A stretch of 64,000 nucleotides of DNA from Steinernema hermaphroditum (GCA_030435675.1 CM059624.1:16020769-16084768), one strand, 5' to 3'. Numbered from the stretch's first letter, positions 1 through 11,439 are shown. A program made the numbers and translations. The notes: a model not told the origin generated them from the letters alone.

Positions 1-31
1 TAGACGACAAAAATCATTAAAAATGATTTAG

Positions 32-690
32 ATCAATGCACTCAATCGCACACTCCCTCCACACGAACGAACGGCTGTAGCCGACAGTATGTTCTGGGGC
101 TACAATTATAACCGATACCTTGGAACCCGCCGCGAGTACGACGACATGCTGAGAGGCGTCGTACGTGAATCGATGAGCTTGGTCCAGCACGACGGTGTTA
201 TGACCTTTGCTCGCGTCATCATGCCTGTACACATTAATGAGAGCCACTGGGCCGTTGGTATTCTCAATGTGCAGCGCAAAGAAATAATAGTGTACGATTC
301 ACTACAGGTACATTCGAGTTACTAATGATGTTTGTCTAAATTCATGTATTGTAGAGCGGCGGCGAGGCGGAAATCAAAAAAGGATTGCAAGAGTTTGCTG
401 CGCATATTCTCAATGAGACGCTGAATGCGAACGTGCGGCCGTCTGCATTTGCAGTACAGTTCGCAGCGCCCAATATGCGAATGCAGCAAAGGGACTGCTA
501 CAACTGCGGCGTACACTCCATCGACAATGCTCTGCGCTACCTGAAAGCTGTGCCGCAACCAGAGCGAGAGCATGTTCGGGTCGTAGACGTACGAGATCCC
601 GATGTGGTCGATGTACGCTCCTACGCGAACAACCTCAGAGAAGTGTACCGCACGCAGTTGATGCGCAAGTACCCCACAACCATCACTCAG
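32..690 (+). other. Domain: N-terminal Ulp1/C48-type cysteine protease of the Helitron protein
   Basis: SUMO-protease-like fold recognised by the ordered catalytic set. The His is in ESHWAVG (245-247), the Asp in VYDSL (296-298), the oxyanion Gln in MQQRDC (487-489) and the nucleophile Cys in CYNCGVH (505-507). The domain spans two exons with a 47-bp intron (308-354) placed just after YDSLQ. The substrate is unknown. Such domains cleave SUMO/ubiquitin-like tags or viral and transposon polyproteins, so either host deSUMOylation or polyprotein processing is possible. Confidence 0.82.
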
Positions 691-3600
691 GTAAGCATTA
701 CTGTGTGTGCTTGGCATTTGTTATCGTTATTGGTTGCAGGCAATCCAAAACTTCGAACAGGACATAATTGAAGCACGGCGCATCCAGCTTCTGAGAAGCG
801 GAGAACAGCAACCGGATTCGTCATCGCGATCCATCGTTGATGTGGATTCGCAAAATCAAGAGATCAGTCGACCGGAAGTGCCTATGATGACGTATAGTCA
901 GGCCGTCGACAAGGAAAAGATGACGATCGCAGATCGACGCGAATTTCTTCAATTCCAACAGCGACTAAACGCTCAGGAAGTTGTTTCCGATGAACCTGCT
1001 GCTACCATCGTCCGGCAACGAGTAGAGCAGCAGAAAGAGGAAACACGAAGTCGCGTCGCTAACGATTCGAACGTTAGCAAGATTGCTGCTGGACAGGAAC
1101 CACGCTCTGCGAATCCAACGGTTGCCGATTTGTTAAGTCAAATGCGCCGATGCGAAGAAGCCGATTCCACGCAGCAAAAAGAAGACTCCCAGGAGTGTAC
1201 AGCCGTCAGTGAAGGCATGGACTTCCTTCGCTCCCAAATGAAGGGTTATGAGGTGTTTGGTACCTCAGAACACGGTTTGGGCAGCGGCGACGATGGTGCT
1301 ACAACCAGTCAACAAGAAGCACATCGCGCCAAACAACAGAGGTATTGGTCGAAAAACAAGCAGACCATACACTCAAAGCAGAAGGAGCACATAGCCGTAA
1401 AACGGCTGTCACAGACGGCAGAAGAAAAAGCGGCTGCTGATGAACAGCGAAGAGCAACAAGGAAGCCGCTCACTGGAGATCAAAAAGGAAAAAAGGTGGA
1501 ATACGAAAAGCGTCGTGTAAAGAAGATCAAGAAGGAGGAAGAGGAAGACGCGAAAAGGAAAGAGAAGATGATCGCCTTGAATCCTTTGAGTCCAGTGTTG
1601 AAGGGAGTCAAAGCCGTGGGAAAGAAACTCGGCCTTAAAATGGACGCTGCCAGCATCAAGCGAAGAGAAAAGTACGCTAACGTCAGTCCGCGCAAGCGGC
1701 AACTGATGAACAACATGCGTACGGAGCGACGATTGGCAACAAAACGGAAATTGGAGGTTGAAGCTCGAGACGATGTCGCTGACCAACCGGCTACAAACGT
1801 CTTCGATCAAGTAACCTGTCCTCAAGACTTGATGGCACTCGCAGCGGCAGCCACACAAGACCCCGCTAATTTTGTGGCAACGCTCGAAATGCTGAAGACA
1901 GGAGAAGATCTGAAAGGCCGAGCCTCAACCGGACGACGCTCAATAGATGGTCCGCCTGCACGAAAACGACGAAGAAAGGAAGGTCTTAGCAACATCCACT
2001 ACAAAACGTGCCCTCTGGACCACCCGGGACGTGGATGTGCCTCGTGTGCCAGCAATCATCGAGTACCGCCGTGGTCACCCAGCGGTTTCATCGTACCATG
2101 CAAGTATTGCGGCGCGAGAATGACCGAACAAGAGGAGAGACGTCAGTGGAAGGGATGCTGCCATGAAGGCAAAGTGCACACGCAACAAATGAGACAAACG
2201 TTTGACGTGTTGCAAAATCCTCCTCAATTCTTCAAGGAGCTAACGGATCCCGTGCACGTGAAAGCGAAGCCCTACTTGAAAAACGATCGCAAAGTCAACG
2301 CCCACTTTGCGATGGGCTCCATCACAACGCACCGGGATACGACACTTCCACGCGGACCGAACGTCGTCAAGATCAACAACGACATGGAGACACGTCTAAG
2401 CGATCTGAGACGAAGCTCCAAACACGAACAGCCGACCTTTGGCCAGTACTACGCTTTAACATCAGAAGAAGCGATGAAGTACCGGCTCCAAACGGATCTC
2501 GGCAAAGGCGAACTTGGCGTGGGCGGTGTGCACGAGTCGGTAATCGGCGAAATTGACCGACTTCTGCGAGACAATCACGCGCTCGCCAAGTTATACCGTT
2601 TCTCAAGTGAGAAATTTGAAGAAGCCTGCAAGGAAGCGGAACTGAAGAACGAGCCGGTACTGATTAGTGTTGTTGTGCGTTACGTAAACGTTTACGTTTA
2701 GATCCCGAGCTTCAAGATGACGATCTTGAACAACAGGGAGGCCAAGCTTGCAGGCATCCAGGACAAGGATATCCATCTTCACCGCACCGAAATCCCCACC
2801 AGTGAACAGGTGGCGGTGATATGGATATCCAACGATGACAATGCCAAGCCGCCCGATTTTGCTGGCATCGATTTGCACAACAAACCGGACGGCACGGTCA
2901 ACATGGGGACCCGAGGAAGCGTCCCTCACGTTCTCCCAGCGTGCTTTCCGCTTTTGGATCCATTCGGTAAGAATCGAGTTGAAAGGAGGAAAGAGAGTTA
3001 AACTCTTATAGGTCTTCCCGGATACCGATTTGGAATCCCGAACAAGATCAAGGAGGACGCTGACCGTATGGCACAGGAACAAGCAGCCGAAGCGATCGAG
3101 GCCGAAGCGGACAATGTGGAAACGGACCTCTATGAGGATCCGGTACTCTTTTCGCAAGGCCAAATCGTGGACGCCGCTGAAAAGGAGCCAGCTGAAGTGA
3201 AGGCGGACGTGTTCTACGACTGTGCCGAAACGGAAGCTGAGCTCGAAGCTATGGAAGTGGACGAAGAGAAAACGGAGGAATTCTTCTTAATCGATGAGGA
3301 AATGTTGGAGAAGATGTGTGAAAATGGCCCACGCGAGAGTCGACAATTCATCAGTTTTCGCCAATGGATCCGTTATTTGATGATGATGCGGGACAATCCA
3401 AATAACTTCCATTGGCTGTGGAGCCATCACGAACTCGCCGAATATTTCACAATCGTGACCAACAACCTCATCGAGAAGCACGAGATGCATTTCTATGAGA
3501 CGAATGCAGCCTCGAACCTCCGTGAAAGTCTCCCGGACGAAGTGATTGCTGCACTGCAGAAAGGCCTTAAGGAAGGCGAAACGTTGGGACGCGTCAGTTT

Positions 3601-6600
3601 CGCCTCAAAGAACTACAAGGGCGGCCGAAAAGACATGCAAAACGGCTACGCCAACGCCAAGGCCATCAGTCGTCACTTCGGAAAGGGAGTCTTCTTCCTC
3701 ACCTTCACCGGAAACGCTCAATGGGAATGCGTGGACGATTGTCTTCGAAAGTATGGCGTCGATAGGCACGGATGCTGCCAGAAGCCGCAACATCGACCGG
3801 ACGTCGTCTGCCGACAGTTCTATTCGTATGTCGAAGAACTGTTGAAAGACGTGTTCCAACGCCATGTTCTCGGGAAAATGAAGGCCTACTTCTTCTCGGT
3901 GGAACACCAGAAGCGTGGAATGCCACACATCCACATGGTACTGATTCCCGACGAATCGGAAGACGTCCACAACGCCGCCTTTGTCGACGCATACATCTCA
4001 GCTGAGCTTCCACCGTTGCCTGCGGAAGACGATGAAAGCGAAAAAGCTGAGCAAATGCGTCGACTTCGTGCCACCGTCGAGAGACTGCAATTGCACGACT
4101 GCAACGTAACGTGCAAAGGGGCCACTGGCATTTGCTCCAAAGGGTTCCCGAAGCAGTTCTCCAGCTGCACGATGGTCAATCAAGGCAGACGGCCCGAGTA
4201 TCAGCGACGAGCGCCTCTGCGACCGGGCGACGATCCCAGCAAAACGTACGGTGAAACATGCCTGAAAGCGCTGAAGGAAAATAAAAAGGTAAAGATCCAA
4301 ATGGACAATCGTCACGTCGTCCCCTACAATCCGATGTTCCTCCTCAAGTACGGCTGCCACCACAACATCGAATATATTGGGGAAGAACGCTGTGAGGACT
4401 ACGTGATGAAGTACATTTGCAAAGGCACGGATATGGCCTATGTCCGTGTTAGCGAAGACCCTCTCCGCAAAGATCCGAAATCGAACGTCGTTGACTACGA
4501 CGAAAACGCCTTCTACCGCAAGGTCCGCTACATGACATCCATGGAGGCGATGTGGCGACTCCTTAGTTACCCGATCTACAGGATGTCGCACGTCGTGCAG
4601 CCGCTCTATGTGCATGATCCACGAGGACCTGTCATTCGATTCAAGGAAGGCGAAGAGAAGAAGGCTGGAAGGAGAGCTGCAAAAGGGCCACGCAAAACGA
4701 AGCTCACAGCCTACTTCGATTTATGCAGAGAGGACCCGGACACTCGGAATCTTCGGTTCGACCAAGTTCCGCAGCACTACGTATTCCAAGAACGGAGAAA
4801 GAAGTGGGTAAAGCGAAAGCTGAACCTTGGAGAGATCGTCACACGCATCGGAACGATCTCACCGGCCAACAAGGAGCTTTTCGCCATCCGAGTCCTTCTT
4901 CTTCACCGTGTACGTTTTTGCATGTACAATTCGAAAAACATATGTTATCATTATAGGCTGGAGTAACGAGTTGGGAAGATCTGCGAACGGTACCGGACAA
5001 AGACGGCAATCCAAAGGTGTGCGAAACATTCGCCGAAGCCGCCGAACAACTCGGACTGACCGAATCCGACGAAATGTGGATGAAAGTCATGGACGCGGCC
5101 ATGTCCGAGATTCCGTCAACCAACAGACGGCTCAAGTTCTTGGCCATGCTCATCGTCTATAATCAGCCGTCAAAACCGATGGCGCTGATTACAGAGAACC
5201 TCGACGCTTTATGCCCCGTTTCGACACGTCGTCAGAATTGGGATGAAGAACGGCGCATCAATTACGTGCTCAATCACATTCAATATCACATCCGCGAGCA
5301 CGGACTCACACTGGGCGCCGTTGGACTCCCCGACGTCGACAACTACGACGAAGAGCGAATTGAGGCAGAAATTCGAGGGGAAGATGAGCAGATCACGGAC
5401 GTGACTACAGGAGCTCCGGCAAGAGCCGATGCAGTCACTTATGCCGATACCGTTCAAAAGCAGTTGAACACCAACCAAACGGACGTCTACAGCAAGATCA
5501 TCGACGCTGTAGACGGTAGGACAGACGAGCATCTGTTCTTCGTAACCGGTGAAGGTGGAACGGGAAAAACGTTCCTGTTCAATGCGCTGATTGCCCGAAT
5601 GATAGCCAGGAAGAAGCAGTATCTCGCCTGCGCATCGACGGGCATCGCCGCGCTCCTCCTCCAAGGTGGCTCTACCGCACACAAGGCCTTCTGCATAAGC
5701 AACGATGTGCGCGCTGAGGACCAGTCACGCATTAAGTTCGAGAGCTACTACGCTCAACGACTGCGTGACGCTGACCTCATCATCATTGACGAGGTCAGCA
5801 TGATGCACCGCGTCGTCTTGGAGTACATCGAAAAAGTACTCCGCTCCGTGTACACTGACGAAGAGACCCGGAACAAGCCGTTCTGTGGTAAAGTGGTCAT
5901 TCTGAGTGGGGATTTCAAACAGCTTGGACCGATCCCCTTCCCAGATGACATAACCGGAGCAGGAGACGAACAACGAAAAGCGGCCGTCCTCACGTCATCG
6001 CTCAAATGCAGCAAGATCTTTGAGCAGTTCAAAGAGCTCAAATTAACGGAGAACATGAGATTGGATCCGGCGGAAGTGGAGTTTCGAGAACTTCTACGAA
6101 ACGTCGGCTTAGGAAGGAACTACATTCCGGGAACGGACTACGTGCAACTGCCGCCCAACAGAGCAGCTGCCAGCGCAGAAGAAGTGATCAGCTTCTGCTA
6201 CCCGGACGAGTTTCTTCGAGATCCGTTGAACAACATCGACCTCGCCAAGGGTTCCAATGTTTTGTTGCCACGCAACAACGCCGTCTTCAAATGGAACGGT
6301 ATAGAAACCGATTAAAATTTTAAAATTTTTACATGATTTCTTTCAGAGGAAATTTTGAAACGCATGAAAGGAAAAGAACAAACGTTCCTCGGCGTGGACA
6401 GAAACTTGGCGACCGTTGAACAGCAAGGAATGGCGATGTTCAAAACGAATCAAGCCGACAACGATCTCGAAAACATCCACACGGAATGTCCGACCGGAGT
6501 GCCACCCTACAAGTTGACCCTCAAAGTGGGTGCCATCGTGATGCTCATCCGAAACCTGTCGCTCGTAAACGGCTTGTGCAATGGCACAATGCTGCAGATC

Positions 6601-8461
6601 ATGAAAATGTCTGACGAGCTGTTGGTGTGTCGACGCCTGAACACCAACACAGGACACGATGAATTGGTGTATTTGCCGAAGGTACACTTTGAGGTTCTCA
6701 TAAAACAATAACAATGACATTTTACAGATCCGTTTCATACACGGTGAAGGCAAGCACCACCGTGGCGTAAAGTTCAGCCGCATCCAGTTCCCCGTACGTC
6801 TGGCCTTCGTCAATACCATCAACAAGGCGCAAGGACAGACGTTGGACAAAGTGGGACTGATCCTCGATTGCGGCGAGGAGTGTTTCGCTCATGGACAACT
6901 TTACGTTGCTCTGTCGAGAGTTCGAAATGAGCGAAGCCTCCTCTACTATTCGCACGGTAATGAAGATGAGCGTCAAGGCCGAAACGATGTTGCCAAGAAC
7001 ATCATCTACAGAGAGTTGGTCAACTCTGAACTCACCGACGCCGAAATCAAAGAGTTACTTGAACGGCGCAGAGGTTAGACCAATAGAAGTCATGACTTTT
7101 CAAATGAGTCTTTTAGAAGCGGAGACGAACATTGACGTGCGTCTCACGCAAGCTGGCACTCCAATGGACCTACCGCCGGTTCCCACCGCTCGGCACCTCT
7201 TCCTGCCAAATGATCTCCCCAGCAACGAGTATGCCCACCGCGTCTTCGATCCAATCGAATTCTTCGGTTGTTTGGAAGGCCACAATCACGTCACCGGTTT
7301 GGCAGTACTCCGCTACCTAATGCTGAAGGTGCGACGACTATATCGATATAACAACTGTTCGTTTTAAGATCCAGGAGATCAACAACAAATCCAGACACGG
7401 CCACACTGCCGTCCTACACCCTGCGGCGTACAATCCTGCCATGGATTGTGCAGATGACACGATTCCAGAACTCGTGTACCTTCACCGAGACGCGTACACA
7501 ACGGTGCTCATGCCGATCCACAACAGAGGACCTAAGAACGACGGCACCGATGACCATTGGGCATTGGCCGTCGCTGACTTAGAGTCCGGATCGGCAGTGC
7601 TCTACGATTCAGCACCGGTAACCTTTGCACACTGTTACTGTGTCGAAATTCGTCCACTTGCAGGGTGTCACTGAACTGAACGCCGGTTATGTGGTGGAAA
7701 GGACGCAGCAGATAGTTGGCGCCCTTCGGCGTCACCGATATCGGGACCAGCCGTTCGAAGACGATGACGTTGAAGTACACGATGGTAGGGAATTCTGCAC
7801 AATGCAGAAGGATGCCTATAATTGTGGCATCCATACCATGTACAACGCCATCTACTTCGCCGAGCAGCTGCACCGCGACTCTCATCCGGGTCCCGGTGCT
7901 TACGACCTTCGCATGCCCGAAGGTACGGACATCAACGAGCTGCGACCGATTATCAAGGCCGAACTTCTGGAACATTTGGCACCGGAATTGGATCATACAC
8001 CGGAAATGGACAACAGCGACGAAGACGAAGTCATCGAATTGCGTCCAAGAACCGTGCAACAACTCGCACCGGTTTTGGAACGCCTCGCATTGGAATCGGA
8101 GCACGTCGACGAAAACGAGCCACTCCAGCTGCCAGCGGGCATGGCACCGGACGTGGAGATGGCAGTGCTCAACAAGGCCCCACACTTCCCACCGGAATTC
8201 GAGCAGCTTGAAGAGGAGTTGAAACAGCTCACACCGGATGTGGAAGTGGATGACGACCTATACGAGCTGCCACCGGAGCTCAAGGCCAAGATACTTGGTC
8301 CGGACTGGCAGCAGCGTTCGGTCCCGAAGGGCAAACGAGCACGACCACCGGACGTGCAATTCCGAGTGATCCCCGCTGATCCAGCGCATTTTGAGCGCAT
8401 CGAGCGGGAATTGTTGGACCATAGCGACGACGACGACGTCTTCGAAGACTGTCATGAATAA
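32..8461 (+). CDS. Helitron polyprotein: Ulp1 - Rep (HUH/Y2) - Pif1-like helicase - Ulp1 (5' partial)
   Basis: Exons: 32-307, 355-690, 740-2656, 2702-2966, 3012-4909, 4957-6298, 6347-6681, 6728-7073, 7117-7328, 7369-7617, 7664-8461. The joined length is 7974 nt, 2657 codons plus TAA, with no stop. All ten introns are GT-AG and 40-49 bp. Base 31 ends an acceptor-like TGATTTAG, and the frame is closed just upstream, so the window starts inside an intron and the protein N-terminus is missing. In Helitrons, Rep nicks and joins single strands through paired tyrosines and the helicase unwinds the displaced strand. Approximate domains on the visible protein: Ulp1 20-200; Lys/Arg/Glu-rich region 400-560; Cys-rich finger about 627-685; Helitron N-terminal region 700-1150; HUH about 1236; Y2 about 1394; helicase 1750-2290; second Ulp1 2320-2500; acidic Pro-rich tail. 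The intron joining helicase to second protease is the least certain junction. The alternative is a stop at 7076-7078 and a separate protease gene starting at ATG 7092. Confidence 0.85.
740..2966 (+). other. Domain: basic coiled region, Cys-rich finger and Helitron N-terminal region
   Basis: Positions 1320-1760 encode a long run dominated by Lys, Arg, Glu and Gln, likely helical and nucleic-acid binding. Positions 2008-2180 carry a cluster of paired Cys and His (CASCASNH, CKYCGARM, GCCHEGK), consistent with the zinc-finger usually found upstream of Rep in Helitrons. The segment that follows has typical Helitron N-terminal features: an asparagine-led stretch ending NAHFAMGS, GPNVVKINNDM, FGQYYAL, and in the next exon LPACFPLLDPFG. 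Confidence 0.7.
3012..4909 (+). other. Domain: Rep HUH endonuclease (Y2 type)
   Basis: The two-histidine HUH motif is in MPHIHMVLIPD (His codons 3926-3928 and 3932-3934). The paired catalytic tyrosines are in EDYVMKYICKG (4400-4402 and 4412-4414), with the spacing and following Lys expected of Helitron Rep. The exon ends in VLLLHR and continues after a 47-bp intron with AGVTSWEDLRTV, a junction commonly conserved between Rep and helicase. The first part of the exon is acidic. Confidence 0.88.
4957..7073 (+). other. Domain: Pif1-like SF1B DNA helicase
   Basis: Motifs in order: Walker A GEGGTGKT (5548-5571), Walker B LIIIDEVSMMH (about 5773-5805), SGDFKQLGPI (about 5905-5935), LTENMR (about 6043-6060), GAIVMLIRNLS with GLCNGTM (6531-6592), FVNTINKAQGQTL, and HGQLYVALSRVR near the C-terminus. 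Introns of 48 bp (6299-6346) and 46 bp (6682-6727) interrupt it without breaking the frame. Its 5'-3' unwinding would displace the transposon strand nicked by Rep. Confidence 0.9.
7117..8461 (+). other. Domain: C-terminal Ulp1/C48-type cysteine protease and acidic tail
   Basis: A second protease set: His in DDHWALAV (7555-7557), Asp in VLYDSA (7606-7608), Gln in MQKDAY (7805-7807) and Cys in YNCGIH (7823-7825). It is only loosely similar to the first copy, so this is not a recent internal duplication. After about residue 2500 the protein becomes rich in Pro, Glu, Asp and Leu with recurring LPPEL/PPEFEQL-like segments, and ends in an acidic run (SDDDDVFED). The exons are joined by 40-bp and 46-bp introns. 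If the 7074-7116 intron is wrong, this would be a separate gene starting at ATG 7092. Confidence 0.75.
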
Positions 8462-8470
8462 TGGAGTTTC

Positions 8471-9055
8471 TTACGGGTATTAGGTTGTCTTATTGCGGGT
8501 TCTTTTACGAGTAGCAATCGATCTTCTGACGGGTAACCATTGTATTTACGAGTATCAACTGATCTTAACGGGTACCACTATTAGTAATACGGGTAAATTA
8601 GTTTCTACGGGTCTTCCTATATATATGTACGGGTCATAAGAGTTCTATCTTATTGTATATATCTAATGTTTTCACATCTACAATTTTCACATTCCTACGG
8701 GTATTCCTATCTATTTACGGGTCACCAGATTTCTATGTTTGTACATAAATGTCTATAAATTCTATCCTGCTCATTGTAGTCTTTTCTACGGGTACTGCTA
8801 CATTTCTACGGGTCTTCCTATATATATGTACGGGTCATAAGAGTTCTATCTTATTGTATATATCTATGGTTTCACATCTACAATTTTCACATTCCTACGG
8901 GTATTCCTATCTATTTACGGGTCACCAGATTTCTATGTTTGTACATAAGTGTCTATAGATTCTATGATCTCATTATAGTCTTTTCTACGGGTACTGCTAC
9001 ATTTCTACGGGTATCCCTATCACCGGTCCTGATATATGTATACGGGTTACCAGAT
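8471..9055. repeat. ACGGGT-core short-period array with about 200-bp higher-order unit
   Basis: ACGGGT, or close variants (ACGAGT, GCGGGT), starts at 8473, 8495, 8507, 8529, 8548, 8568, 8589, 8607 and 8629, so the spacing is mostly 18-22 bp, about two helical turns. From 8602 the pattern sits inside a larger tandem unit: 8602-8802, 8803-9001 and a decayed third copy from 9002. The units are nearly identical over long runs. The array begins just after the Helitron stop codon. No coding potential. Confidence 0.85.
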
Positions 9056-9320
9056 TTCTATACATGTATATAGCGATAGATTTCTATAAATAACGTCAAT
9101 ATTATTCTGTATCATTAGTAAACTTGACAACGATCAGCCGATACCGTACCATTGGTAAAGTTCTCACGCCGACAATTGGTAAAGGTCGAACTCGAAGCTA
9201 CCGTATCACTTCGCCGAACGTCAGGATTCTACCTATGTCTACGTGCTGTAATGTGCTGCATTTGGGCTCCAATTTCGTACACATATACAGAAACGACAAG
9301 TAAACCGAATAAATGACAAG
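9056..9320. other. Intergenic, no gene seen
   Basis: AT-moderate sequence between the ACGGGT array and the tRNA-headed array. It contains two short phrases with TTGGTAAAG about 35 bp apart (near 9151 and 9175). A Helitron 3' terminus could lie here, but I see no convincing hairpin followed by CTRR. Confidence 0.5.
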
Positions 9321-9398
9321 CCGCCGGCCGGCATCGAACCTGCGACCTCTCGGGCCCAAATTCTTCAAGCGAAATACACTTCCGCGGGTGCTCCACTT
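9320..9398 (-). pseudogene. tRNA-like module (degenerate)
   Basis: On the minus strand there is a B-box-like GGTTCGATGCC near 9335, preceded by a possible anticodon-arm region. No convincing A box or closing acceptor stem, so this is not a functional tRNA. It sits head-on to the half unit that opens the tandem array. Confidence 0.35.
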
Positions 9399-9570
9399 TG
9401 AATACGGGGTTTAGCTTCGTTTTTTTTTGTCTCTCTTGCCTTTTCCCCAAATTCTGACCGAGTTTAACATACCTACCGTTTTAACATACCTACCGTTACC
9501 CCGGCTCTCTTTCAGCTTCGATTTTCCGCCGTTTGGGTACTTTTGACGGGGGGTAAGGCGCCGGCACATA

Positions 9571-9600
9571 AACCAGGGCTGCGAAGCAGCCCTGGTTTTT
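9571..9600 (+). terminator. Perfect hairpin plus T-run, GGG-type stem (array hairpin 0)
   Basis: 12-bp arms AACCAGGGCTGC and GCAGCCCTGGTT around a GAA loop, then T-rich sequence. The apex GCGAAGC is a known unusually stable DNA mini-hairpin. It looks like an intrinsic terminator, but this is a eukaryote, so a role in termination or DNA processing is inference only. Equivalent hairpins: 10080-10106 (CCC-type), 10576-10602 (GGG-type), 11089-11115, 11599-11625, 12106-12132 and 12600-12626 (all CCC-type). Confidence 0.55.
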
Positions 9601-9850
9601 ACTTATTAAGAAAGTAATTTGTATGTATTGGTGCATGGATGATGCAGGCTGGACCATAGGTTCGCTCCCGGGTGCTGGAGGGGTGGTGGATAGGTGGGTT
9701 GCTGTGGTGCTGGGTGGTTGGTGTTAAAAGGAAAGTTCTTCCATTTGTTTTGAAACTTTTTTTGCTGCTTTCCGTTTCGCGCCAGGACCACAGCATCATG
9801 CCTAACTGAATCTGCAAAAGTGACGTCCAAGTGAAGCCGTGTTACCAACG

Positions 9851-9921
9851 GGCAGACTGGCGCAGTGGTCTAAGGCGCGCGCCGCACATGAGGTCGCGGG
9901 TTCGACTCCCCGGGAGTGAAA
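9851..9921 (+). pseudogene. tRNA-like module, unit 1
   Basis: A box TGGCGCAGTGG at 9858-9868, B box GGTTCGACTCC at 9899-9909, T-run directly after. The D-arm resembles tRNA-Leu/Ser, but anticodon and acceptor stems do not pair, so it is probably a Pol III promoter relic rather than a tRNA gene. Confidence 0.6.
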
Positions 9922-10344
9922 TTTTTTTCTTTTTCGCCTATTTTCACTTTCTTTTCATTTCTCTTCTATTTTCCCCCACTTCTGACCGGTTCTCACTACC
10001 TACCGTAACCCCGGCTCTCTTTCAGCTTCGATTTTCCGTCGTTTGTGTACTTTTGACGGGGGGTAAGGCGCCCGCACAGAACCAGCCCTGCGAAGCAGGG
10101 CTGGTTTACTTAATAAGAAAGTAATCTATGTGTATTGTGGCACCATGATGCAGGCTGTCGACACGGGTTCGCTACCGGGTGGCGTTTGGCTCAGTTGCCG
10201 TCGTGCTCCACTTGGGCTCTTAAAAAGGAACTTCTTCCACTTCGGCTCAAACTTTTTTTGCATCCAACCGTTTCGCGCCAGGACCACAGCATAAGGCCTA
10301 ACTGAAATTCAAAAATGGACGACCACGAGGGGTGGTGTCGCTGA

Positions 10345-10413
10345 CCACACCCTTAGCGCAGTGGTCTAAGGCGCGCACCGCGCGGAAGGTCACGGGTTCG
10401 ATCCCCCCGGCTC
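10345..10413 (+). pseudogene. tRNA-like module, unit 2 (divergent)
   Basis: A box TTAGCGCAGTGG at 10353-10364 and B box GGTTCGATCCC at 10395-10405, then a T-run. The A box differs from the other units (TTAGC instead of TGGC) and so does the middle region. Stems do not close. Confidence 0.55.
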
Positions 10414-10858
10414 TCTTTTTTTTTCTTTTCGCCTATTTTCACTTTCTTTTCATTTCTCTTCTATTTTCCCCCACTTTTGACCGGGTCTACATGCCTACCG
10501 TACCCCCGGCTCTCTTTCAGCTTCGATTTTCCGCCGTTTGTGTAGTGTTGACGGGGGGTAAGGCGCCGGCACATAAACCAGGGCTGCGAAGCAGCCCTGG
10601 TTTTTATTACTTATTAAGAAAGTAATTTGTATGTATTGGTGCATGGATGATGCAGGCTGGACCATAGGTTCGCTCCCGGGTGCTGGAGGGGTGGTGGATA
10701 GGTGGGTTGCTGTGGTGCTGGGTGGTTGGTGTTAAAAGGAAAGTTCTTCCATTTGTTTTGAAACTTTTTTTGCTGCTTTCCGTTTCGCGCCAGGACCACA
10801 GCATCATGCCTAACTGAATCTGCAAAAGTGACGTCCAAGTGAAGCCGTGTTACCAACG

Positions 10859-10929
10859 GGCAGACTGGCGCAGTGGTCTAAGGCGCGCGCCGCACATGAG
10901 GTCGCGGGTTCGACTCCCCGGGGGTCAAA
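10859..10929 (+). pseudogene. tRNA-like module, unit 3
   Basis: Near-identical to unit 1: A box 10866-10876, B box 10907-10917, T-run from about 10929. Confidence 0.6.
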
Positions 10930-11368
10930 TTTTTTTTCTTTTTCGTTTCTTTTCTTTTTCTTTTCGTTTCTCTTCTATTTTCCCCCACTTCTGACCGGTT
11001 CACACTACCTACCGTAACCCCGGCTCTCTTTCAGCTTCGATTTTCCGCCGTTTGTGTACTTTTGACGGGGGGTAAGGCGCCCGCACAGAACCAGCCCTGC
11101 GAAGCAGGGCTGGTTTTTACTTATTAAGAAAGTAATTTGTATGTATTGGTGCATGGATGATGCAGGCTGGACCATAGGTTCGCTCCCGGGTGCTGGAGGG
11201 GTGGTGGATAGGTGGGTTGCTGTGGTGCTGGGTGGTTGGTGTTAAAAGGAAAGTTCTTCCATTTGTTTTGAAACTTTTTTTGCTGCTTTCCGTTTCGCGC
11301 CAGGACCACAGCATCATGCCTAACTGAATCTGCAAAAGTGACGTCCAAGTGAAGCCGTGTTACCAACG

Positions 11369-11439
11369 GGCAGACTGGCGCAGTGGTCTAAGGCGCGCGC
11401 CGCACATGAGGTCGCGGGTTCGACTCCCCGGGGGTCAAA
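11369..11439 (+). pseudogene. tRNA-like module, unit 4
   Basis: Same module exactly 510 bp downstream of that in unit 3, apparently identical in sequence. Confidence 0.6.

Larger units (their letters stand above)
1..8461 (+). mobile_element. Helitron, autonomous, 3' part (left end outside window)
   Basis: This is a rolling-circle DNA transposon, recognised from its single coding unit: HUH/Y2 Rep nuclease fused to a Pif1-like helicase. The left end lies outside the window. I could not place the 3' terminus (hairpin plus CTRR), so the right edge given is only the stop codon; the element may run into the ACGGGT-repeat DNA that follows. Splice sites, frame and catalytic residues all look intact, which suggests a recently active copy. 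GC content is higher than in the rest of the window. Confidence 0.88.

Noticed and set aside
7092..7116. Separate gene start at ATG 7092 for the second protease
   Set aside because: Possible, but the 7074-7116 intron fits the size, signals and phase of the other introns and removes the need for a second promoter; kept as the alternative.
8471..9055. CRISPR-like array
   Set aside because: The repeated core is only six bases, the spacers are related to each other, and the locus is eukaryotic.
9571..9600. Bacterial contamination suggested by intrinsic-terminator-like hairpins
   Set aside because: The hairpins belong to a repeat embedded between spliced nematode-type genes; no bacterial operon or ribosome-binding pattern is present.
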